A stretch of DNA of 64,000 nucleotides from the NCBI GenBank assembly GCA_002221725.1, contig NJFT01000121.1, forward strand, positions 52,707 through 116,706, read 5' to 3'. The notes beneath the pieces were generated by a model, which saw nothing but the letters and a program-made list of their open reading frames with translations, had not been told where the DNA came from and made no database searches. Shown here one piece after another: positions 40,035 through 50,574 of the stretch (positions are counted from its first letter, which is position 1; each line of letters starts with the position of its first letter). The DNA comes from Scedosporium boydii. Its lineage: Eukaryota > Ascomycota > Sordariomycetes > Microascales > Microascaceae. The translations under genes and the position numbers were made by a program.

Positions 40035-40156
40035 ATGCTGGTGACTGTTCGGTCGCATCGTTCAGTTTCAGTGTACTAAGATTCGCGAATGCAGAATCTC
40101 GAGAGCCAGCGAATCTCGCGCCGGCCAGTCCATTCTTGATGCAATTGGATCATTGA
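40035..40156 (+). promoter_or_regulatory. Three short uORFs in the leader of the PP1-targeting gene
   Basis: ATGs at 40035, 40089 and 40139 open frames of 14, 16 and 5 codons, ending at 40079, 40139 and 40156. The second and third overlap at one base. All finish before the main ATG at 40294. They matter only if the transcript starts upstream of 40035 and the leader is not spliced; the long CT-rich tract upstream (39600-40020) makes an upstream start plausible. Confidence 0.45.
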
Positions 40157-40293
40157 GGCCTACGATCCATTCGACCTCACCGACTCCCTTCGCCGAAGGT
40201 TTCTGAAAAACTCTTCCTGAGCCCTTCCTATCTCTTCGAACCTATAAGGATCCGACATTCTTCCCCCCCAACAACAGGCACCCGGTCTTGGGA

Positions 40294-42595
40294 ATGCCTT
40301 ACATTCCGCCTTCCAAGTCGGCTGCTTCTTCTCCCCCGCACGGGTCGCCCAATGCTACCCGCAGACATTCCGAGCCCACGCTCGGCGCTGCGCTTCCGCG
40401 GTCCTCCTCGTATCTAACAAAGCACCGAAGGACGCCATCGGCTCTGGGATTATCAGGACAAGCAAATGGTGGTCCCAATAACCCTACGCCTCCGGGAACC
40501 TCGGAGGATTTGAAGTCCTTGGCGAGGGGGATTGGGAGCATTCGGCAATCTCCCCCACCTGTGACCGGCCCACGGGGTATGCCCTCAGGTGCCGTCATCT
40601 CGCCTCCAGACTCTCTATCCGGTAGCGACGATGAGGGTCTCGAAATGCGTGGGAGGAAGCTCACAAACCTCAAGGCTCTGAAGGATGCCGTCAACAGTAT
40701 TCCGCTTCGAAGGGAGAGCTCGCCAGTCGATGAACCGTCTCCAGTTACTCCAACAGTTACGGAGCTTCTCTCGCAGCCGGTCACATTTGTTGAAGGTATG
40801 CACCACAGCTATAGTACTGGCGCTTTAGATGCCCTCGGCTCGCGGAGAACTTCACGTGCGGTGCCGGGCATGGAGTGCAGTGCCATCCATTCGAGTGGCT
40901 CATTAACACCCTCTGAAGAGGATTCAGAAGACGAGAAGCGGGCTAAGCCTCCTATGGTGCGCAAGAAGTCTGGCGAGCTTGTTCGTCCGGCTCTGCGCCC
41001 GCCTTCGCGCCGCCGACCATCTAGCATGCCCGGCACCCCAACCTTCTCGAAAGCGGTTCACTTTGATGCGCACCTTGAGCACGTTCGTCACTTCCTCCAA
41101 GTCGACAGACCTCTCGCTGTCAGTGCCGGGTCGAGCCCCATCGACCACCTCGATAGTGACTCGGAGTATCCTTTCCCCCCCTCCGATGACGAACACCCGC
41201 GCCAGCCGCGATCTCCGCCCTTTGAGTGGGAGATTATTACCTCGAACTTTCCCACTGATGATTTGGCCCGCAACGCGCTTCCAGCCCGCGTTGAGCGCCT
41301 CTGGCTGTCCAAGGACTGCCGTTCACTTCACGGTTCCGTCTCCGTGGCCAACCTAGCCTTCCACAAGAGTGTGATCTGCCGATTTACCCTTGACTACTGG
41401 AAGACAACGTCGGAAGTGTCTGCCGAATATAGTGGCGCGATCCATTCTACCGGACACGATCGGTGGACCTTCAGTATCCGCCTGGCGGATATGGCTAACC
41501 TCGAGACGAAGACTCTGTACCTCTGCATCCGTTACAGCGTGAACGGCCAGGAGTACTGGGACAACAACAACGGTGCCAACTTCCAGGTCGACTTCCACAA
41601 GAAATACTTGCCTCAGAACGGCAAGCGGGGATTCTTGGGCGCCGGCACCAGATCCGCTCCCGAGTTGCCGCGCAGCAGCCGCCGACCTGACGCCAACACC
41701 CAACAACCCCGCCCGAAGTCGATGCCGGTCGGACTATCTAGCCATCTCATCGACCAAGCCAGGCGCACGCTTGATAAGTCGAGGGACGAGTTTCTTGATG
41801 ATCACGGTCCGATCCGGCTCAAGAAGTCGAGCTCTGATTTCCAGGACAGCAGCTCAGGCTCTCGCAGCAGCAATGCCTTTGGAAGACGCTATGACTTCAA
41901 CGCCTCTCTGAACGAAGCAAAGCAATCTGCCAAGACCAAGGATTCCAAGAAGCTAGTCAAGCAGCCAGCTGTTCCCTCGACACTCTCGACCAAGCCTCCA
42001 CCCCTCCTTCATTCCGAAAACCACGACTCGCCTAAAAAGAAAGATTATACCTATGATGAGATCGTCAACAGGTTCTGCTTTGTACGTACACCCCCCGGCG
42101 GCCGGATAGCTGCATCGACTTCGAGGCCGAATTGGTCGTCATGACCTTTCAGTATGGTCACAATGAAGGATTACGTCGGGAGCGAATTCACTAACCTGGT
42201 TCAATATTCGTGGTCAACAGTATGGTTCGAAGCAAGCACAGACGGCTTCTCAGCCTAAAGCACCTAAGACATCCGCAGGAAGGTTGAACGGCAGTGCCGA
42301 TGCCAGCAAGCACTACCATCACGTCTCCGCGACCCCGGAACGTCGTGCGGGGCCACGAGATGCCAACCACACCAACACCGCCGTTCTCGCCTTGTCATCG
42401 TCACCTCGATCGGACTTTTCACCAGGGACTGACGGCTTCTTGAGCCCGTCCCTTCACGCTGGATCCCCCATTTCCAGCCTCTCACCCAGAGCCGGTACGT
42501 CCCCGGTCAGCCTGGCTTCACATCACCACACCCAGCGCCATAACCGATTTCCCTTCAGTGCCCAGACACACGCCGCCACGGCTATCCCTGGCTAG
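40294..42595 (+). CDS. Protein phosphatase 1 glycogen-targeting regulatory subunit (Gac1/Pig type, CBM21), 720 aa
   Basis: Exons 40294-42081 and 42221-42595 join in phase 0 over a 139-nt intron (GTACGT donor, CTAAC branch near 42191, CAG acceptor). The start is the ATG at 40294; no earlier in-frame ATG precedes it closely. The protein bridges PP1 to glycogen and so promotes activation of glycogen synthase. The PP1-docking RVxF-type motif is KAVHF at residues 253-257, followed by an acidic and Ser-rich stretch. A CBM21 starch/glycogen-binding domain spans about 311-435 (WLSKDCRSLHGSVSVANLAF ... YWDNNNGANFQVDF, the last being the conserved ligand-contact loop). The flanks are Ser/Pro-rich and likely disordered. 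Family is clear; which of several yeast-type subunits it matches is not. Confidence 0.92.
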
Positions 42596-43793
42596 GATCA
42601 GAACAAAAGGCTGATTTTCTCGAAGCACGGGTCGCGCTCTAAGTGAAATGTTTCCTACGATAAGGTCTCCGTGGCCGTCTGGAAGAACCGCACGAGACGA
42701 TCGTGTTCTCAGTTCGATTCGTTGTATTTTTACACAAACCTACAAACCTACGCACGCTGCGTTACATACCTGGCATTTGTCCTATTTCGGGTAACTTGTT
42801 CTGCTCTTGAGTTGCAGATTGACCCCTACCCTGGCGACCGACTTTCTTCACTCTCAACTTTTTCCGTTTGGCGTTCGGTTTTCACTCATTGCGTTTCTGC
42901 AATCGTTTAAAGAGAGCCCTCATTTCTCCTGGTTTTCTGTTTCTAGGGGCATCATTGGGCATTTTGTTGTCTTTACCTCTTCATCCTATTGTCGGTGCCC
43001 ATACCTTCTAACTTGTCATTTCGAGTTCCGCATCTCTTTCCTCTTCATTCATCCTCGCCGAGAGGCCATTGTTGACTTTGGGGTACCTTTCTCGCATAAC
43101 AGAAGCAGGAGCTGATGACATGACGATGACATGGAGCGGGTAAAAGTGGCATCAAACGGGAGTTAATATTGTTTTGTTTTTCTTCTTTTTCCTCATGAGT
43201 CTTTCGTTTCCTTTGCACATGGGTTGGCTTAATCGGAATGGTTCTGGATTATTGGGGGGTATGTCTTTCTTGGCCTGGCCTGGCGTTCTGCTCTTTCGTT
43301 TTTGTCTTCCTATCCATATTCATTTTTTCCTACTGTCTCTGACCGGCCGCCGGGGAGTTTTCGTCATTCTTTTCCTCATGGCGCATTGTTTCTATTGGGT
43401 CGTTGTTCCTTGGTTCTATTGGAAGTAATTTGGTTTTGCAGGAGTTACAAGCATGGTACACAAAATCCGTTTGAGTATACAATTAAGTGGTATGGTTAGC
43501 TTTACTTGGCTTTAGAAGGATACGAAACTTGGGAATTGGGAAATTCATTGGGCTTTTCTTTTTTTGTCGGTGGATTGAAATGAATCAATTGTTGTTTTGG
43601 CGATTCTATTCTTGCTGTTTCTTGCCTCTCTCCTCTCTGTCTCTCGTGCTTGTGCTTTCGTGAAGGAGTTTTCTGTTGACTCGGGCTGTGCCTTGGTGAA
43701 AGAGAAAGTGAGAGCTTCACGGGGAGATTGTTGTGTTTGTGTTAGTTAGCGACTTCACCTACAAGAGACCTCGAGTTTTTGAGTCCAGGTTTC

Positions 43794-43817
43794 GTTCAGT
43801 TCAGTTCAGTTCAGTTC
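43794..43817. repeat. 5-bp tandem repeat, nearly five units
   Basis: GTTCA is repeated at 43794, 43799, 43804 and 43809, with a partial fifth unit. Confidence 0.9.
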
Positions 43818-45851
43818 CTCCTGATTGATGTTGGTTGATGTTTTTCCCTATATCGCAGTGCCTTCCTATTCTCAAGACTTGGGGTCGCGGTTCTCGAGAG
43901 GCGTTGGTACAATCAGCCGATTACCGCCCTATGGTTTTAATGGGGTCTTCGGCCGAGGCGGGATAGTTTTCTTAACAAGGTTCAAATGATGGGTTGCTTT
44001 AGATACCTAAATATAGACATAGATTCTCGTTACTTGATACAGATCAACTCTGTTGTTATTCTAGATTGTGGTTCGGAACGCCCTTGGAAGTAACGACGAG
44101 TTACTTACTCTCTTGTCCGAAAGAGATCTTCTCGTCGCCGGGATGATAAGGATGATAACATATGTTTCCGACGATGGTGGTCTCGAGAATAACTTTTCCT
44201 TTCCTCCCTTTCGTTTCTCCGCCCTGCCTCGCTTCAGCAACCCACAATTGCTGCCTCCTTTCCCCCTCTCCCCGTTGGTTTACGGCAACGGGGAATTTTG
44301 TTGCACAAGGGCTCCGCGCAAAGTCAATTCAGGGTCCCGATCCTGCCGGTGACAAACTGCCTGATAAAACCGGAGAAGCCCGGGGCAAAACAATATATCG
44401 CCTGTTCAACTATACGAAGTAGTAAATCGGGGTTCTCGCAGCCAAGGGAACGCGGGGGGTGCGCGAATTCGAGAATTGGATTCGATGCTAACAAGAATCG
44501 CAAAAAGGCTAATCGGAGCATCAGTCGCATCACTGCATGTGTTTTCGCGGAGAGATAAGTCCGGGGAATGGATGATGTCACGCGATGGAGAGGGATCCTG
44601 GGGGTTAGATCGGAGGAGGGATTATCGGGCGAATGAGATGGGCGGGATGGATTCATGGGGATTGATGGTGAGCTGTGACTCGTTGGACGAAGGGAGCTGA
44701 TATGGCTGGTCTTAGGGGGGGACGAGGCAACCAACAACACGATGCGCTCGAGTTCTAGAAACACCTCAAGTGTGAAGTACGAAGTACAGTGGACAATGTT
44801 GATGTACCATCTGCATCCACCTTGATAACGGCGACGGGTTCTTGGCGGGACTTGAGACGGAATGAATGGAGAACAATGGAGCCCACAATTGTAGCCAAGC
44901 TATCGCTGAGCGTTAAGCTCAGCTGTAATAAGCGGGGCTTTGATTGCCTGCAAGGGTTGCAATCTCTCGCGAGATAAGACTACTTCGTTTCAAGGAATGG
45001 TCGCCTTTCGATGCTCTGACTTCTTATCATCGTTGAACGAAGTCCTTCGCCGGAGGGATTCCTTGATTCCTCCCATCTCACCAAGGTCACGCTATACCCC
45101 GCGATGAGAAAGAGATTACCCCTCGAAGCCAAGAGAGCTGCCTAGTCAATCCCGTTCGACTTCATCCTCGGGCGGAAGACCCTGCATGAAGGAGGGTTGG
45201 TTGCCTTGCGACCACAAAGGTTGGCGGCTTTGGCAGGTAACTTCGTACGCAGGAAGGACTGGAGAGATACGAAGGATGAGTCGAGGCTGTGGAATGGAAG
45301 TACCTTTGTAGGTTCCAGATCGGGATGCAGTTGCTTGAGGGAGTCATCAATGGAGGTGTGCTATTTCGAAGAAAGCGAGGCGTTGGGGTGGAAATTGGCG
45401 AATGAGACTGCGCACCAAAGGGCCCTGGACTTAGCGAGCTTTCAGTGTTGACTCTTGTCCATAAGCAGAAGCACGAGCTTAAATCCACTTTTGGCGGAAT
45501 CGCTTGGCAGGGATTCGATGACTCCATCGAAACAGAGATCGCAATAAGACTTCGTAAGCGGACGTGGGAATGGAAGCGACAGGCATTGGTTCGGCGGGCG
45601 GGCGGACTGGCAGACAGTGCGTGCCAGTGACCACTGTGGAAGCGCTGAAACAGCTTGGGCAATGCACTGTGGGCGTCCTGCCGGGTCTCCGTTGGGCGCG
45701 TAAACTTATTTCAGTGGTGTCCACGGGCGTTTTAGTGGATGTTAAGGGCGTGGCGAGAGCAGGACCAGGCTGTGCCATCTCTCTTCCAGGCCGCGTCCCC
45801 CCCTTGCGCCCCCGTTTCTTGCCTCGTTTCTTGCACGGAGCAGATGACTGA

Positions 45852-45868
45852 TGACGTCCATGAGTCAC
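45852..45868. promoter_or_regulatory. Adjacent CRE-like and AP-1/Gcn4-like sites
   Basis: TGACGTCC (45852-45859) and TGAGTCAC (45861-45868) lie one base apart, about 590 bases upstream of the ATG at 46458. They match the cores bound by bZIP factors of the Atf/CREB and Gcn4/CpcA types. Two such cores together are suggestive, but short sites like these also occur by chance. Confidence 0.35.
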
Positions 45869-46457
45869 GCCTCGCCGGAAGCGTCATTTCAGGCGGTCAT
45901 TGGCAGCACACCGTGCTCCTCGGCACCGCAAGGGTCTCGATCTCCATGTCGACGTTGTCCCGTTTGGGAAATTCGGGGTCACGATGGGGGGACCTGGCCT
46001 ATCTAAGTCACCATCCGGATCCAGCCGGCAAGCACGGTAAACGGCTACCAGTAAACAGTGAACTGTGAAGGTCCCTTTGTCTCTTTGTTGTAAGTCAACG
46101 CCCCTATTCCTCTTCCCGAGGAATCTTGGTCATTCCATCCATCCCCCCTTCAGCCTTTCTGATTCCTTTATTAGCACCATCCATCCCCTTCTAGTCTTGG
46201 TTGCCTTGTCATCCTCCTTTTGCCCCCCGGACTGAACTACTTATATATCAAGCCTCGCCCTCTGCTCCTGTGGAGAAGTATTCCGAGAGTTTACCGTTTC
46301 GCGACATACTCCAAACCTTATTACTCACATCTTTCACCTCTCTCTCATCTGGGAAGCTTTACCTCTTCCGACTGGTTGATAACGTCATCTCCGGACCAAC
46401 GCCTTTTCCAGAAACCTTCCATCACATATAATCCTACTCTCTTACTCTTCCATCAAC

Positions 46458-47018
46458 ATGGCCCCCGTCATCTCCCACCACTCTTTCTTCCTCGACCGAC
46501 ACACTCCCCTCCGACAGACCAGCAACCGCTTCCAACCCCTCGCAGACATGGTTGATCACGACGCCTCCATCTCCCGTTCCTCTCCTACCGCAGACATCCC
46601 CTCCAAGAAGCGGACATCACGGACCACGCCCCGCAGCCATGCGCGCAGGAAATACACCAAGCGGGCAACGCTAGGTGCCCGCGCTAATCTCGCCGAAGGC
46701 ATCGCCATCGCCCACTCAGAGGTTCCCCTGCCCTCCGAGCATCGCCACGTTCGCAGCCGCGGCCCCACGCTTCTCTTCGATAGCGACGAGGAGGCCGATG
46801 TCTACGAGCTGTCCCAGGAAACCGTCGTGAGCTACGATCCTCATGTCGAGGCCATGCTGCCCGGAGACCTCACCCTTGATAATCTGCCCCGACCGAGCCC
46901 GCCTTTCACGGTGAGGGTGAAGCCCAAGCCCGTCAAGCGAGAGAAGCACGTTGTTCTCGATGACGATGACTGGGATGTCGTGTCGAATGCGTCTGAGGAG
47001 TCATTTTACATGGTATAA
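46458..47018 (+). CDS. Orphan 186-aa protein with basic middle and acidic tail
   Basis: A single uninterrupted frame from an ATG in good fungal context (CATCAACATGGCC) to the stop at 47016-47018. I recognise no domain. The middle (residues 50-72) is strongly basic, rich in Lys, Arg and Thr. Residues 104-115 form an acidic patch (LLFDSDEEAD), and 168-175 read DDDDWDVV. The C-terminal Trp with preceding acids has the form of an Atg8-interacting motif (see findings). There is no signal peptide or membrane segment. The C/G-ending codon choice and C-rich leader are like the real genes nearby and support coding. Partners and function are unknown. Confidence 0.75.
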   Translation: MAPVISHHSFFLDRHTPLRQTSNRFQPLADMVDHDASISRSSPTADIPSKKRTSRTTPRSHARRKYTKRATLGARANLAEGIAIAHSEVPLPSEHRHVRSRGPTLLFDSDEEADVYELSQETVVSYDPHVEAMLPGDLTLDNLPRPSPPFTVRVKPKPVKREKHVVLDDDDWDVVSNASEESFYMV

Positions 47019-47969
47019 GTGATGAGAAGTTGGAGCATTTCTAACGTGTAATGATGGCTATATTCTCTTGTACGCATTAATTTTTTTTGGCTTTGTTATT
47101 CTGGCACAACACTTGGTATCATCATCGGACGGATTTATCAACTTCGGGTGGGCTTGTTACTTGGTTCCCTTCTGGTAGCGAGCGAAGGATCTTGGGATTC
47201 ATTTTGGTCTTTTTGGCGCATGCGAGTGCTTATCTTATTCTCCGAGGGCTTATCGCCGGATTCGGATTTGATGCTGGTTCGCGAGGATTCCTCGTGGACC
47301 CAGTTTCCTGTTTGCTATCTTTTGCTTCTACGCAAGTTATTTAGTTAACGCATTTTGGCGTGTGTATTAGAGCCGCTGCGCACCGCGAATAAACTCCCGA
47401 GGCACTTTCTCTCTTTTTTCCTCTCTTTCTCGATTCTCTTCTTTTCGTTCCTTTGCGCCTTTTTATTTTGGCTAGAATCTTCTTTGAGGTCTGTCCTTCT
47501 GAGCAATATTTCGAGACTGTTCGTTTTGTTCTCATGGACAAGGTCAGCTGAGCGAGGCAGATGCCGTTTTGGGAGACTGACAAGACAAGATGGATCTTCC
47601 ACCAACCACAGCTGTAAAATAGCGCACCCATTCGCTTCTCCTTTGTAAGAACTGTGCTTCGCCTCGTTAACTATTGATGCTTCGTACTCCCCTGTCCCTT
47701 GATAGTCTTCCTCCACATCCATTCAAGTGCGGGGATTGATACCGCTTTAACTCGGTCGACTCTCTTCTCGAGGGTATGCAGTTATCGCCATTTGGCGGGG
47801 TACCCCGTTCCTGAATAGTTCTGCCGTGGTTCACCCACATTAGCTTCATGCAAGTGACCACTATTTTTTCTCGATGGACATCAACAACTCGCCCCGCTAG
47901 AACTAGTCGCCTTCAAGCAAATCTTCTCCCTCCAAGTACCATGAGAATCAGCTTTGCTCTGTTCTCAAG
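47019..47969. other. Intergenic, about 950 bp
   Basis: 3' region of the orphan gene (T-rich to about 47100) followed by the pus1 promoter and leader. An ATG at 47941 opens a long frame that overlaps pus1 exon 1 in another phase (see findings). Nothing else recognised. Confidence 0.6.
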
Positions 47970-50062
47970 ATGGTCGCCAACACGGGTACTGAAGCGGACT
48001 CCCGCGTCCCTGTCGATCCTACGTCTGAACAGGCCGCTTCCAAGTCAATTGGCGCGGAGGAATCTGCACCTGCTTCAGATGCTGCGAAGGCTTCTGGCGC
48101 CGATACAAACCAGCAGAAGCGAGAGCGAGATGGTCGATCGTATGTCTCTTCACGCTTTTGAATCTTTTGAATCGTGTGTGATCGCATCAATTGCGCCCGC
48201 ATACGTCTCGCCCTCACATCGTTCTTTCTTGCTGCACAAATGCCGACGCGACTAACCAGCAGCATCTAGCCGAGCGCAACAAAAACGCAAGCGCAAGGCC
48301 CCGCTTCCCGACCGCTTCAACAATAAGAAGAAGAAGCTCGAAGGCGCCGGTTCCACCCCCGACGGCGTAGAGATCATCGACGATCGGGACCGGGCCCCCC
48401 GCAAGCCGAAGGCGAACCCTTTCTCCGCTGAGGAGATCGCCGCCGAAGAGCGCCGGCCCAAGAAGAAGGTTGCCGTGCTATTCGGCTACTCGGGGACGGG
48501 CTACCGAGGCCTACAAATCAACAACGAAGAAAAGACGATAGAAGGCGACGTGATGAAGGCGTTCATCGCAGCGGGTGCCATCTCCAAGGCCAACGCCGAC
48601 GACCCGAAGAAAGTAAGCCTCATGCGCTGCGCCAGAACGGACAAGGGCGTGCACGCGGCGGGCAACGTGCTTAGCCTGAAACTCATTATCGAGGACGAAG
48701 ACGTCGTGGAGAAGATCAATTCGCATCTGCCGCCGCAGATCCGCGTGTGGGGGATCCAGAGGACGAATAAGGGATTTAGCTGTTATCAGTCGTGCGATTC
48801 GAGGTGGTACGAGTATCTGCTGCCGAGCTATTCGCTGCTCCCGCCGCATCCGGATAGTTTTCTGGGGCAGAAGATTGCGCAGTTTGCGGAGGAGAAGGGG
48901 GTAGTTGAGGAGTTGAGGGAGAAGAATGCGGATGTGGGCAATTTTTGGAGGGAGGTGGATGAGACTTGTATTCGGCCTATTCTGGAGAAGCTGGATATTG
49001 AGACCAGGACGGCGGTGCTGGATAGATTAAAGATTAATATCGACATACCGGTCAATGATGCGACAAAACCTGCAGCGGAGAGCGCGGCCCCGGAGACCAC
49101 CAGTACTACATCCGACGGCCCCAAGCCTCCTTCCCCCGTCCCCGCGCCCGTCCCAGCGGACCCGACCCACGAAGAAGACGGCTCCCCCGACAATGTCGCC
49201 AAAGACACAACCACCTTCGCCCAACGCGAACTCGGCCCTGCAGACTTCGCTCTCCGCGATATCAAGCTCGCCTACGTCGCCGCCAAGCGCCGCTTCCGTA
49301 TCTCTCCTCCCCGCCTGCAACGACTCCAGTCCGCCCTCAACGCCTACCTCGGCACGAACAACTTCCACAACTACACGGTCCAAAAATCCTTCAAGGACCC
49401 CTCGTCCAAGCGCCTCATCAAGTCCTTCGTCGTCAACCCCAACCCCGTCATCATCGGCGACACCGAGTGGCTCTCCCTGAAAGTCCACGGCCAGTCCTTC
49501 ATGATGCATCAGATCCGAAAGATGGTCGGCCTCGCTACCCTCGTGACACGCTGCGGTACCGATCCGGCTATCATTGCCGAGACATACGGCGCCGCACCTA
49601 TCGCTATCCCCAAGGCGCCGGCGCTGGGTCTCTTGCTGGAACGACCCGTATTTTCGAGCTATAATGCGAAGGCTACGGGGACGCTCGAGAGGGAACCGAT
49701 TGATTTTGAGAAGTATGATGATGTTATTGAACCGTTTAAGAGGGAGCATATATATACGCGCATCTTTGAGCACGAGGAGAGGGAGCATACGTGAGTTGCC
49801 TCTCCCCAACCCCAAGCCCCTTTCTCCCTCGAGAATCAAAATTGCTAACGGGGAATGTTTCTATAGATTCCACAGCTTCTATCAGCAAATCGACAGCTTC
49901 CGAAGCAACTTCTTCCTCTGGATCACGCCCGGAGGCATCGCCGCTGCGAAGTTACGTCAAGGCTTCACGGAGGAGGACGCCGCCGAGGATGAGAAGCTTA
50001 TGAATAAGCAGCTGGGCGACGAAGATGATGAGGATGTTAACCCCGAGGAAGGCGAGGGCTGA
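47970..50062 (+). CDS. pus1: tRNA pseudouridine synthase 1 (TruA family), three exons, 628 aa
   Basis: Exons 47970-48139, 48270-49790 and 49867-50062. Intron 1 (130 nt) has a GTATGT donor, ACTAAC at 48251-48256 and TAG acceptor at 48267-48269; intron 2 (76 nt) has GTGAGT and TAG. Pus1 isomerises uridines in tRNA (positions 27/28, intron-containing anticodons) and in U2 snRNA. The catalytic motif RCARTDKGVHAAGNVLSLK carries the nucleophile D181. The fold continues with the GFSCYQSCDSRWYEYLLPSY and FHNYTVQK segments and a QSFMMHQIRKM block. A Pro/Thr/Asp-rich insertion of about 55 residues (320-375) separates conserved halves. The lysine/arginine-rich run at 61-85 could serve as a nuclear signal. 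The gene is convergent with dcp2. Confidence 0.95.
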
Positions 50063-50574
50063 AAACGCCACGGTAACATTAGCAGCATGTGTGTTTAGCT
50101 TTAGAGAGCGCAGATTGAGAGGGGTACTTGCGCGTCTATATAGATAGATACGGGGTTGTGAGCTGTAGCAAGGAATGATGCTCCATAAGAGGACGAATAT
50201 GTACATTACTTCCCAAGCATCTACATAAGCGGCGCATGTTGTCTTAGAAGAAACTATGCGCAGTAACACAATAGGATCTGCAAGGAATGAAACGCAGACC
50301 GGAAAAGTTATCCGAATTTCAATTTTTTTCTTCTTAACTCCCTCCCACTAACAACTTTGATTATACACATATTGAGCCCGATATCCCGCATATACCTCTT
50401 TCCCGCGCGGAAACTATAGACCCAGCTCCCGAATCTAAGCCCAGTTGATAACAATATTATTCGACTCCATCCTCCCACAACCTCCTAAATCGATATATGT
50501 CCCTTCGCCATCCAGCACTGTTTAACTCCCACTATAGGCTTAAGAAAATATTCGGAAGATTTGAGAAAGGTGGG
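50063..50574. other. Shared 3' region of convergent pus1 and dcp2
   Basis: 512 bp between two stop codons. AT-richer than the flanking exons, with AATTTTTTT near 50320 and TATA-rich text near 50140 and 50390. It should hold both polyadenylation sites. No gene seen. Confidence 0.6.

Larger units (their letters stand above)
42596..46457. other. Intergenic, 3.9 kb, no supportable gene
   Basis: The first kilobase is T-rich on the plus strand and is probably 3' UTR of the PP1-targeting gene; it produces a hydrophobic but meaningless 84-codon frame at 43174-43428. A 5-bp repeat lies at 43794-43817. Frames on both strands at 44.3-45.9 kb have no recognisable content. Two TACGAAGTA copies are at 44413 and 44778. 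The right end is the promoter of the gene at 46458. Confidence 0.6.

Noticed and set aside
43174..43428. 84-residue hydrophobic frame resembling a membrane peptide
   Set aside because: It lies in T-rich sequence downstream of the PP1-targeting gene; Phe/Leu runs are what T-rich DNA encodes in any frame.
49027..49839. 270-codon minus-strand frame over pus1
   Set aside because: Antisense shadow of pus1; composition is typical of a reversed GC-rich exon.
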